From Gnetum montanum (taxonomy: Eukaryota; Streptophyta; Gnetopsida; Gnetales; Gnetaceae), in contig MNCI01027140.1 of assembly GCA_015680685.1 (NCBI GenBank), forward strand, positions 653,673 through 717,672: a stretch of DNA of 64,000 bases, read 5' to 3'. The notes beneath the pieces were generated by a model. It was not told the DNA's origin and searched no databases. It worked only from the letters and a program-made list of their open reading frames with translations. Both the position numbers and the translations under genes were made by a program. This document shows, piece after piece, positions 1-10,320 of the stretch. How positions within the stretch are numbered: position 1 is the first letter of the stretch; every line of letters begins with the position of its first letter.

Positions 1-295
1 ATAAAGATAAAGATAGAAATCAAACCTAAGGGCAAAATTAAAGACATCAAAATGAGCATAGACAAGATCATCACATTCAGACGAATAGAAATATAGATTA
101 TCACCATGATGTGTTTGGTACAAATGAATCCTTTTTGGCTACTTGGAGCCTAACATAGATTAGGAAGGTAGTTCAAATACCCCAAAGGCATCAAAGGGAC
201 AGCCACATCAAATGGCTTAATATGGAAAAAATTTCTAAATTTAGGGGAGGCTACAATTTTGATCCACAACATCACTTACAACTTAGAGTCCATCA

Positions 296-760
296 GATCC
301 AAAGGCTCATTGAATAGGTTACTAATGAAGAAGCATAGATAAGAAAAAGAGAAAGTGTGGAGGAGTACAACCGAGATCCTTCCATTAGAAAAAGGAAAGT
401 CTAGTTTGTTGACAATGAGGAGGAGGCATCACTTGATGAGGTAATGCAATTAAAGACCTTGCTAATCTAAAAGTCTATCTCTAAAATTTTGGCTATGATA
501 GATAAAATGTGGAACTCTTTAGATGAAAAGTTCCAAACTACTCTTAAAAATAGTAGAGGCATCCAAAGAGCAAAGTAGTGATCATGATCATAGGAAAAGG
601 AAGTTGAATGTGCTCACCAAAGGGATAAGGGCAAAGCTACTACTGTAGAGGAGGTTGTGGAGTCTGAATTAGATCATGATAATGGGTGTGACATATGCCA
701 ATATGAACATCCTAAGGGATGTTTCCTTGTTTTGTCACACTTGCAATAATTTAAGGTATA
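296..760 (+). pseudogene. gag remnant with CCHC-like zinc knuckle
   Basis: Short open stretches with acidic, coiled-coil-like composition (for example VDNEEEASLDEVMQL) lead to a C-x2-C-x3-H-x3-C motif at about 687-722 (CDICQYEHPKGC). This spacing is like the nucleic-acid-binding knuckle at the end of retrotransposon Gag. Its place upstream of the protease supports this. It is heavily broken, and the N-terminal limit cannot be set. Confidence 0.45.
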
Positions 761-1399
761 CACTCTAAATTCTAGATTGGCCAAAAGATAAACACTTAGA
801 AGATTACCATATCCTAGAGGCAACCCAAGGTAGTTCCACCAACAATACCCTATTATCCAAGTAAAGCTCCACCACAATCATTTGAGTAGTACCATTAATG
901 GTAGCACCCATAGCCATGGGGGTGCCACCACCAAGGTAGCAGTACCCTAATAGAGAGCCTAATCCATATGGATACTACATTTAGTAACCCATGTCTTTGC
1001 ATGACTCTTCTAATCATGTCTCATTCCAACATTACTACTACCCTCCTAAGTACTATAGAGCTCATTCTCCATATCCAAGAGGGAAATTTCCATATCCTTA
1101 CCATCCTCCTCATCCTTCTATGCATGTGCCTTAACCCTCAATCCAATTACTACCTACTCCATCAATGCAAGGTGAAATTATAGCGCAACCATAGCAACAT
1201 AATGCTATCAATGATGTTAACTTACAGCCAGCTTCTTAGCCAACTGGTTTGAAAACCAAATCTAGAAAATGACCATTCTTTCAAACTAGTAGTTCTACAA
1301 AGCACTCACAGACTCATGCAGCTAATAACCATGTTTTTTCCTCATCCTTTGCATCTAATTCACTCAAGTCCCCTTCAAATCAAACACCTCCTAAAGTGC

Positions 1400-1870
1400 A
1401 TACCATCATGCTAATCCATGCAATAACTAATTGGATAAATGTTGGCCACCTTCCTAGGAAAAGATCTGATCCTGGGAGTCCCCCTAATTTATTTGCAAAT
1501 CACTAGGAACGAGCCTTGCAAAGCTCTTTGGGATTCAGGTTCTAGTGTTAATCTAATTTCTCATGAGATGTAAAAGTCTTAGAACCTACCTTTACTCAAA
1601 GAGTAACATCTGTATTAAGTTGGTATACTAGTCCATCACTATTTCTTTGGGACTGGTGGAGGATATTATGACTACCATCTGTGGGTGGTCCTATCCTACT
1701 AACTTCATCATAACCTATGTTGATAATAAGGTGGACCTTCCAATCATCATGGAAATGGCTTAGCTAAGTACTATTGATGCAAAATTATGAATTAGAGATA
1801 TTTCCTTGTAGATTTCCAAGAAAAATGCATTTGGAAAAATCAAGAAGAAGAGAGTTCCATGCATTTGCGT
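1400..1870 (+). pseudogene. Retropepsin-like protease remnant of the old gypsy element
   Basis: An active-site-like string ALWDSGSSVNLIS is readable at about 1519-1560, where DSG is the usual aspartic protease triad. The second half of the domain follows as SYPTNFIITYVDN (about 1690-1728) and LSTIDA (about 1762). The same strings recur on the minus strand near 63300-63560, which identifies the two elements as one family. Several TAG stops interrupt the frame. Confidence 0.65.
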
Positions 1871-2099
1871 ATAGTGATACAGGGTGAAACTTTATGTAGA
1901 AACTATGGGCTATAAAAAGTACATCAATCATAACATGTAGATGATGTATAGATGAATCTAAAATTCAAGGGTGCTTATACAGAGTAGCCACAAACTAAAA
2001 GGACACACAATGGCTAACACATGATCTAAAAGCAACACACTTTACATGGAACCAACTAAGCGCCTCATGAGTGCCTATGTTTAAGGCATGGATGAAATA

Positions 2100-3660
2100 G
2101 AGTGAATTCTTCACCAACTCACTGATGATGAACCTGATGAAACTTATTGGTAAGAATTGGAAATTCCTGAAAATTTCAAATAGGAGGCCCTAGAGTTGAA
2201 AACTCTACCTATCAACATGGAGTATGCATTTCTAAAAAATGGCAAGTCAGTAATAATCAATGCCAACCTTACTCCTAAACAAAAAGAGATGCTATTGAAG
2301 GTTTTTAACAAATGGCCAATAGCCCTTACTTGGTTATATCTTGAACTCACTGGGATTGGTTCTAGGATATGCTAGCATCACATCTATACTAATCCTTTCA
2401 TAAAGCTAAAGAGGCAGCTACAAGACTCGTTGAATCCCAAATTAAAGTAGATTATCAAGGAGGATATTGAAAAACTCCTCAAGGTAGGGTTCATCTATTC
2501 CATTGTGGATAGCAAGTGAGTTAGCTCACTTGTGATCATGCCAAAGAAAGGTTATAAGTGGAGGGTCTGTATTGACTTCAACCTGTTGAACATAGTGACT
2601 GACAAAGATCATTTTTCATTGCCATTTGTGGACTAGGTGTTGGCCACTATCTATGGGCATTGCTATTATAGCTTTATGGATGGTTATAGTGGCTATAACC
2701 AGATTTAGATTACATTAGAGAACCAAGCCAAAACTACATTCACAAGTCCCTAGGGGACTTTTGCATACAAAAAGATGTCATTTGGTCTATGCAATGCCCT
2801 TGCAATCTTCCAACATATTGTACTTAGCATTTTTCAATAGAAATTTGGTAGTGGGATGGAAGTATTCATGGTTGACTTCTCCACCTATGATGCTACATTT
2901 GAGCAAGCTCTAAACTACTTTGAGCCAGTGCTTAAAAGGTGTGTGAAGACTAACCTTCATCTCAAATGGCAAAAGAGCCATTTAATGGTCTAGGAAGGCA
3001 TTGTGCTAGGGAATAGAATCTCATAAGTAGGGATTAAGGTGAACACTAAAAAGATTAAGGTCATCCAAGGAATTACCTACCAACTAGAAATTGTTAAAGA
3101 TGTCTAATCATTCCTTGGCCACACTAACTACTACCTGTGATCTATAGAGAATTTCTCTAATACCGCTAAACCATTGGTCAAGTTGACAAAGAAAGATACT
3201 CTATTTTTATGGATCGAGAAATGAAAAAAGGTATTTTAGTAACTAAAAGAGAAGCTTGTAGAAAATCCAATTCTACAAGCACCTGACTGGTTCCAACTAT
3301 TGCACATCATGATAGATGCATTGAACTATGCCTTGGGAACTATGCTCATGTAGTAGGACAATCAAAAATGTCTATACTCCATCCATTGTATGAGCTGAAG
3401 CACTATGGGTGCAAAATTCCACTACACCATAACAAAGAAAGAGTTGACAGTGGTGGTGTATGCTTCGGGAAAAGTTTAGGCGCTATGTGCTTAGATATAA
3501 GGTGTTTGTGTACATGGACCATAATGTAATTTACTTCCTAATGAACAAGCTGACAGTGAGCCCCCGTGTCATATGGTGGCTTGTGATCTTACAAGAGTCT
3601 GATCTTACAATAGTAGATCAAAAGGAAATCAAGAATGTGATTTCTAATCACTTTTCTTAG
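2100..3660 (+). pseudogene. RT-RNase H remnant of the old gypsy element
   Basis: The pre-RT and RT domains are readable in one main frame: IYSIVDSK, VIMPKKGYKWRVCIDF, then FMDGYSGYNQI at about 2675-2710 and GTFAYKKMSFGLCNA. The catalytic YxDD box has decayed to FMVDF (about 2864-2878). RNase H follows, with IMIDALNYALGTML near 3308 and ITKKELTVVVYA near 3430. These motifs are typical of the Tat/Athila side of Ty3/gypsy. Nearly all in-frame stops are TAG where relatives have Gln or Trp. Not functional. Confidence 0.85.
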
Positions 3661-3969
3661 TTACAATGGAACAACAAAGTGGAGAAGAGCCCACTTTCAA
3701 ATTAGTTCCCTAATGAACTCCTCTTTGCTAGTGTAATAAATGAACAAGTTCCCAATGAACTTACATGGTATGATGGCATCCTCACTTATCTTCTCACTCA
3801 AGAGATTCCATAAGAGTTAGACCATTAGAAGAAACAATAGTTTCTTCATTAGGCTAAATGCTTCATGAAGATGAATGGACACCTTTACAAGGTGTGCATT
3901 GCTAGCTTGGTTCATTGGTCTATTCCTGATGTTGACCAACTATGCATTCTCTAAGATGCTCATGAGGGC
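3661..3969 (+). pseudogene. Integrase zinc-finger start, interrupted by element A
   Basis: The reading frame runs through a diverged integrase N-terminal region to DAHEG at about 3955-3969, where H belongs to the HHCC finger. The next codons are found at 19105 onwards, so the frame is broken exactly at the insertion site of element A. Confidence 0.75.
3965..3969 (+). repeat. 5-bp target site duplication (left) of element A
   Basis: AGGGC directly precedes the TG of the 5' LTR. The same five bases directly follow the CA of the 3' LTR at 19100-19104. Five bases is the usual gypsy target duplication. Removing element A plus one copy rejoins the integrase zinc-finger frame. Confidence 0.9.
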
Positions 3970-4129
3970 TGAAACACTGTGAAAATTGTGAATTGGCCTC
4001 AGGTGAAGATTCATGATTCAGGCAAAAGTTTGTGACAGAATTCCAGAAGGTAGAACAAGGCAAAGCAAGGCGAAACGGCGCTCGGCATCAAGTCTCCAAC
4101 TTCCTTACAAATCCCAATTTTTACTATGT

Positions 4130-4660
4130 TTTCTGTCTTTACGCTACACTACGCAACATAGTGTAATGGCACATGGTGTAATTCTGCTTAACATAGTCTG
4201 ACATCAGAAAGTGACTTGCTTCGACGGATTTGGTGAAGTTTAAGGCCTGAGCAGCGTAATATGCAACTTCTCGCATATCCTGCTAAGTCTTTTGTCCAGG
4301 GTTAGGTTTACGCTCTGTTATGCACGACAGCGTAATGAGCTTCAAAAAGGTCAAAAGGAAAGTCCAAGGGAAGCGCGACAGATCAGCCCCTTTCATTTTT
4401 GCACATTGATCGCCTTACGCTCATTACGCTACGCAGCGTACGTCAACGTAATTTATCGCTGAGTTGATCGTGTTTTATGCTTTACAACGCTTTGCTGCGT
4501 AAATGAGCATAAAACAGCTTGACTCACTATTTCCATGCTTTGTTACGCTCTGCCACGCAATGTAGCATAAATAAAGATAATATAGTGTAAAGCCGGCTAA
4601 AGCAGTTACGCATTTGCTATCCATACGCGCAATACGCTAATAAGCGTATTTGTGCGTAAT
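4130..4660 (+). promoter_or_regulatory. GCGTA/TACGC-rich upstream part of U3
   Basis: About 16 copies of TACGC or its complement GCGTA occur in 530 bp, often as facing pairs, in otherwise AT-rich DNA. The array is largely kept in the 3' LTR at about 17650-18180, although many CpGs there have decayed to TG or CA. Related words occur in the LTR of element B (about 43085-43400). It could be an enhancer-like protein-binding array; that is inference from density and position. Confidence 0.4.
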
Positions 4661-4728
4661 CATGAAGCAGCTTCAGCAAAGTGTTGATAACGTATGTTGC
4701 AATGTGATGTGACACAGCCAGTTCGTCA

Positions 4729-4797
4729 AGTCAACGGTATTCGAAAAATTCGAGACACGTGTCATCAAGGCCGTGCCTTTTCTGCATATTATAAATA
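4729..4797 (+). promoter_or_regulatory. LTR core promoter: W-box, G-box and TATA
   Basis: TATAAATA lies at 4790-4797. CACGTG (G-box) lies at 4756-4761 inside the palindrome GACACGTGTC. AGTCAA, the complement of the W-box core TTGACT, lies at 4729-4734. All three are kept in the 3' LTR (TATA 18311-18318, G-box 18277-18282). Element B keeps the TATA (43494-43500) and the TTGACT word, but its G-box has become CACGCG. These motifs are known plant bZIP/bHLH and WRKY sites; stress-responsive transcription is inference. Confidence 0.55.
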
Positions 4798-5584
4798 CCT
4801 CAGTTGGTGAAGAAAAGAGGGACTTTTTTGGAGAGAGACTTTGGGGGCATATTTTGGGAGAGAGAGCAGCAGTTAATATCTTCAACTTTCGACAATTATC
4901 ATCTTTGAGCAGAAATAATTTTTCGAGCATTTGGCAGCAGGAGCGATCACACCCCTTGGCAAAAATACAGTTCTCCTATCGGTGATCCTTAGCAGTTTTG
5001 AGCAGAGACTATCCAAAGCAAAGAAGACAGATCAAAGATCGAGAGATCATCTGGTGCGGATGGCAGGATCTATTGGCCAGACACAGTTGGTTGATAGGCA
5101 TCCGAGCTTGACCTTCCTTGCACTCCGTCTTTGGCTTATAAGGTAGACCGAGCTCCATTCTACACTCCTTATTAAATAGTTTTCTTATTATTTTGTGTAT
5201 GTTTCACACAAGATAATCGGAGTCTTCCCATTGTAACTTTGTATACAAAATACTCTTTCCTTTCGGGTCAAAGTATAGATCTTGAAATCACGCATTTCTC
5301 TTAGATCCGATTCCCTTTGTCATGTTAACGTTGTCATTATTGCAATTTATTTACATCGTTTTCCTCTCCTTTCACGATTTATTGAATTAGATTGTTCCAC
5401 GAAATGCCTATAATCTTCGTCGATTTACTGATTTAGTAAGTCCCTGTCTGATCGACAAGATCGTTCAGGGCACTGCGGATTCGTTTTCTCCAGCACAGCC
5501 CTCGCACGGATCTGTGGTTAAGACTGTGTACACGAATTTTTTTTGGTATTCCAACTGCTGACATTTTCCGTCGTTACAGTTTTC

Positions 5585-5601
5585 TAGCGCTAGAAGGAGG
5601 G
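5585..5601 (+). other. Primer-binding-site candidate of element A
   Basis: Six bases after the LTR end lies TAGCGCTAGAAGGAGGG. Element B has TGGTGCTAGAAGGAGGG at the same place (44199-44215). Each looks like a one-base decay of a site starting TGG, the complement of a tRNA CCA end. I cannot name the tRNA from memory. Confidence 0.5.
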
Positions 5602-5828
5602 CCTAGGCTCCAATTCGTATTTTTACGAGTAGCCCTGTAAGCGATCTATACCCACGTTGCTAAAACGTAAATGTAATACCTCTAGGGAAGTTTACAAAAA
5701 GCGTGCAATGTAGATCGGTCACAGTAACGATTCCTTTGGAATCCTGCAGGGTAGAAAGCCTAATCGTGATCTTGCTTGTCCATCACCTTTTAGATCCAGT
5801 CATTTATTGCCATTAATCTACTTGACCA

Positions 5829-8790
5829 ATGGATTCTTCATACGCAATCACAGCCGCAATGATCACAACTGACTCGGGTGCCACATCTGTGAATCCCATC
5901 ACTGCCACTGGACTAGCTTCCGATGTTATAGGACCTCAGGGACCATCACGTCGATTGTTGAGACTGCAGGGCAAAGATCCCGTATTTACCATCGTGACCC
6001 CTGAGGAATATAACTTCATCTGTGTCAAGATCCAGGCAAAACTTGCCCTTAGCCGAGCCGAAATCGAGGTGAAGCGAAATTTTGAGATGATCCACCGAGG
6101 GGATCAGGATTTTATCCCTACTGCCTATGACATCATTCCTCTGATAGAACATTACCATGAAATCATAACATAATTGGTCATGGCTAAGAGTCAGGCTACC
6201 CGGGCTATGCAGGAACCCCAGAATGGGGAGGAAGAGGATGAAGAATTTGCAGCCCAGTCTGAACATTCGTACCATACTCTGAGCCCCCATACCTACATAA
6301 ATCCCTTATTTCCTCTCAACGGAGAAGCCGCCCCTCTTAATCCCGCCATGACCACACAAGCTCACATTCCTTTCATTCCACAAGCCACTACGTAGCCACC
6401 AGGGCTGCAAGTGCAAATACCCCAAAATAACATGGGGACGGTTTCATCGCCACGAGTAATCAGCATTCCGTTGGTGGTCCCTGCATCCACCGCGCCTCAT
6501 GTTTACAACTCGCCCGGTGCAAAATCCGGCACAAACTTTGTCGCTGCCGCCCCCTCCAACCCAACAGATCACAGCCATTGTTCAACCACAGACATCCATC
6601 CAACAGCCCGCCGCGAGTCAGTGGATCATCCCCGCAGCACAACATAACCAGTCTGCGGTATATGGTGTGCAACCCTTAGCTGCGCCTGCAACGCATATTC
6701 CACAGATGGTCCCACAATACCCCTATCCCTATCCCATTCAGCCGGCGGTAGCTAATCTCTCTACTCAACCCGGTGGATGGTGGTCTTCGCAGGCAACTTC
6801 GTCCACGGGGATCCCCGATGCACCACCTACCAGTCAAGCCATTTCTCCATTTCCACTCCTTGGCACCACTCTTTCGGTTCAACCCCCTGCTCCCCCTGCT
6901 CAAGCATCTTCATCTACAAGCTTAGATCAAGCATTCTTACTTATTCAAACCCTCACCGAGGAGGTTAGACGCCTTAAGGCCGCTGGATCAGACACTATAC
7001 AAATTATGGATTTCTATCAAGATGATCCCATTAGTCCAGCAGTCCCCATGCTGTCCTTGCCCCCAGGGATGTCCTTACCCCATTTCACCAAATATAATGG
7101 GGAGGGAGATCCCAACGCTTATCTGGTTACCTTCAGATCTGAATCCTTGTTGTTACAGCAATGGCCTCACACAATCATCTGTGTGTTTGCTATGTCTCTG
7201 ACAGGGAAAGCTTTAGATTAGTATCGAGCCCTCCCTCACTCTTCCATCTCAACCTTAGAAGAGCTCCTGAAACAGTTCGTGATCCACTTTAAATACAACC
7301 TAAAGCCAGAAGTCACGTTAGATCAACTCATGGGAGTGAAACAAGACCCGCTCAAACCAATCCAAAAGTTTATACAACGGTGGAGTGCTACTTTGAATGA
7401 AATCCGTGAGCCAATTGTGGAGGCCCATTTGTTGGCCATATTCAAAGGAGCAGTTAACGATTTTATCAAATCTAAGCTGTATTATCTTTCCCCCAGCTCC
7501 TTACATCAGGCTTTTGCCTAGACCAAAAGCATTCAGGATGCTTCGGAGGCTAGCAAGGACCCATCGTATGTTGCCTACAAAAACGCTAACAACAAAGGCA
7601 AGGATAAAGGTAAAACAACAACAACGACGGTAGCTGCATTGGCTGAGGGCGCTAAGAACAAAAACATGAAGACACCTACGAAATCACCCAAGACCATGGC
7701 TAGTGCGAGCAGCACCAGCCAAAACACATCTGCTGCTGACAAGCCCCCCCAGCAAAAACCAAACTTTGAGCATACAGATCACTCAAAGTATGCAGCCCTT
7801 TCTGTCAAACATTCGGAACTGTTAAAGCAACTATTAGGGGCAGGATACATTCAGCCTAAGAAGGTATCCGAGGAAGCTCTGAAGCGTCACAGGCATCATT
7901 GTGAACTGATGAAGAATCCTTCTTTAGCCCTACCTGACGAACCACCAGTTCTGAGGTCTTTCAGGCTGGACCGTTTCTATGACTACCACCAGTTGTGTGG
8001 TCATGACACAGATTACTACTGGGCATTGAAAGACGACATTCAACACATGATCAACGATGGTCATTTGAAACTAGATGGCAGTAGTCCAATGCATCCGGAA
8101 AACCAGGCGTTGCACGTGTACCAGGATCCGTTAAATGCAAATGACGCACCCTACACGATCAATGTGGTGAGTACGGACAGTGAAAGGAAGGTACCGCCAA
8201 AACAGCCTTTTGTTTTACGCGTGCCTACCAACTTACCAAGGGGAACAAGCTTTTCACCGGTAGCTAATGGTGCCTCAAGGCCACCCTTCATCATTCGGGT
8301 GCCTTCTTTAGATTCAACTCAGCCTCCCAGTAACAGTAAAGCCGTAGCTATGTCCGCGCCCGCACCTAAGGTGCTTTTCATTCTCAGGGTGCCAAAATCA
8401 CCGGCTGCCCCTTTTACGTAGGGACAAGCCTCTAACACAAATCACCAACCATCACCTAATAAACAAAAGGAAGGGGAGGCGTCTAGTAATGCTGCAAAGA
8501 ATCACCTTACGCTAGGCTTCGCTAGGCCTAGACCCTTGGCCTCTGTCCCTGCATTTGCGCCTTCTGGGTAAGACAAAGGTACAGAAACACAACCACCGCC
8601 CCTTGGCAAGAAAAAGAGCAACCCTCCGACCGATGCTGTTCCACCCCGGGAGATCCTTCTCTTGGGGTGAATGGAAGAAGACAGGGGGGACAAACAAGCT
8701 AGTAAAGAACGAGATCTGCTTGACATATTTACACAGGTCAAATAAGCTCTGAAACCAAAAAACACAACACTGAGCCTCTATGACCTGCTC
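5829..8790 (+). pseudogene. Gag of element A
   Basis: Starts at the first ATG after the leader (ACCAATGGATTC). It reads in one frame to about 6490, then after one frameshift in a second frame to the protease. Only isolated stops interrupt it (for example after 7218, 7518 and 8418). The order is an N-terminal domain (LRLQGKDPVF), a long Pro/Gln/Ser-rich linker (6400-6930), then the retrotransposon Gag core at about 7000-7520 with LPHFTKYNGEGDPNAYL and KFIQRWSATLNEIREP. A single knuckle-like motif follows (YHQLCGHDTDYYWALK, about 7984-8031), the half zinc-knuckle typical of Tat-lineage Gag. A charged region with repeated FVLRVP/FIIRVP strings comes next. The protein would form the virus-like particle. 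It matches element B gag throughout. Confidence 0.85.
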
Positions 8791-9603
8791 ATGATGTCTC
8801 AAAAACACCGTGAGGCTATGTTCCGCATGCTAACATCCATACCTGTGGAGGAAAGCTTACCAGCGGAGGAGGAAGCGATACATGCTGTCATGTTTCCCTC
8901 CGACGCTGAGCGACCTAAACCTACCTCGTTGACCTTTCATGATGAATCCATCAAAGATGATCCTGAGAAAGGTCAAGTGACAACTGAACCCATGTTTATC
9001 ACCATCCGGGTCGGTCAATACCGGATCCGGAGGGTGCACATGGACGATGACATAGCTACAAATGTCATCCCTTATCCCATCGTGGATAGGTTAGGTCTGG
9101 TCGACTAGATCAGTCCCTCAATGACAACGTGCGTAAAGTCGTTCAATGGAGCACGGGTTCAGGTCAAGGGAACGGTGCGCATTGAATTTGTGGCAGGGGA
9201 TCAATTCCCAACGGATGCTACATTCCTTGTCATCGAGGAGATGCTCGGGTTCAACTTAATTCTAGGAAGGTCCTGGCTAGCCCAACTGAGGGCAGTTTCA
9301 TCACCAATCCATCAGGAGATACATCTCCCTTACGTAGGGGGAGAGGTTGTAATACGTGGTGATGAAATCACCCCCCAGGACTGTCAACAATATCGAGGAA
9401 GAACGGGATTCAGAGATAGAAACATCAGACGATCAGACCCATCCCCGAATCCCTGAACAAATCAAAACGAACGATGAAAGTCTAGCCTAGGCCAACCTGC
9501 CATTTCAGGACGGTGGTGTGGAAGAGTCAGACTACAAACCTCCCCGTCCTTACGCACCACTAAGCGTAAGGGCCATTAAGAAACAATTACGAATTAGTAA
9601 TTA
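8791..9603 (+). pseudogene. Protease end of gag-pro, element A
   Basis: Continues the gag frame. A retropepsin-like fold is indicated by MFITIRVGQYRIRRVHMDDD (about 8992-9050), ATNVIPYPIVDRLGL and GFNLILGRSWLAQLRA (about 9247-9294). The catalytic position reads DDD here and DDG in element B (VHVDDG, about 47646-47663), instead of the usual D-S/T-G. A TAG lies at 9106-9108 and a frameshift near 9380. After the shift, a tail ending KKQLRISN reaches the stop near 9603 and matches the end of gag-pro in element B (48213). Confidence 0.8.
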
Positions 9604-9834
9604 ATCTGAATGGCATTTACACACATTTTTTTTTACGTCTTCACTAATTTTTCCTTTTATGTTTGGCAGTTTGCATTGTTAATCTTCTTTCATATATTCA
9701 TACATATTTATGCTTGCTATTCATTACGCCATTCACATTTTTTTATATACGCTATTTACGCTCGTTGATCATTTTAGTTCAATTACACAGAAATGTATGG
9801 TATTATCAATTACGCTTCCAGACTTACACAGTGG

Positions 9835-10018
9835 GCCCACAACGGCCTTAAACTAGCCATGGCCCACAACGGCCTTAAACTAGTTGTGGCCTGCAACGGC
9901 CTTAAACTAGCCGTGGCCCGCAACGGCCTTAAACTAGTTATGGCTCGCAATGGCCTTAAACTAGTTCATTGGTATCTTACGCAAATGTTACACGATGGCC
10001 CGCGATGGCCTTAAACTA
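9835..10018 (+). repeat. 30-bp degenerate tandem repeats downstream of gag-pro, element A
   Basis: About six copies of a unit of the form GGCCYRCAAYGGCCTTAAACTAG; the first five are 30 bp apart, the last is more distant. It ends about 300 bp before the 3' end of the antisense gene. Element B has the same array at the same place (48325-48545), and a related array lies after the RT of element A (15790-16380). Function unknown. Confidence 0.8.
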
Positions 10019-10320
10019 GCAATTCTATTTCACAACAACGTAACTTATTCAAAACCTTTAACAACTACACTTACGCATTGCAAATCACTAGATAAAACCA
10101 AAAAATAATAATAATAAAATAGCATTCAAAACCATACAGAAGATCTTAATGCCAGTCTTTTCAATATTCATATAACTATTGTTCAACTCCAGTCAATAAA
10201 ATCCTGTGTAAGTTACAGTTACGCATCTCCTCTAGTGCCACTATCACCCGTATCCCTTAGGTCAGGCTCCAACCCTAATAAATCGTCCTCAAGTGGGCCG
10301 TCCTTCTTAGAAGGTATTCC

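Larger units (their letters stand above)
1..3969 (+). mobile_element. Old Ty3/gypsy (Tat/Athila-like) element, 5' part
   Basis: Decayed gag-pol running left to right, broken by many stops and small shifts. Gag zinc-knuckle, protease, RT, RNase H and the start of the integrase zinc finger follow in the usual gypsy order (RT before integrase). The element stops abruptly at 3969 within the integrase HHCC finger and resumes at 19105, on the far side of element A. No 5' LTR is seen, so the element begins outside the window. A minus-strand relative of the same family lies at about 61940-63950. Confidence 0.85.
3970..5578 (+). repeat. 5' LTR of element A
   Basis: Begins TGAAACACTGTG and ends TCGTTACA. 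It aligns end to end with 17491-19099, also 1609 bp. The U3 part (to about 4815) holds a TATA box and many short GCGTA/TACGC words. The R-U5 part is conserved with the LTR of element B, especially its last 150 bp. Confidence 0.95.

Noticed and set aside
5946-6290. 114-codon minus-strand frame
   Set aside because: Shadow of the gag N-terminal domain of element A, which is supported by its match in element B.
9835-10018. CRISPR-like regular repeats
   Set aside because: The units are contiguous and degenerate with no unique spacers, and they lie inside a plant LTR retrotransposon.
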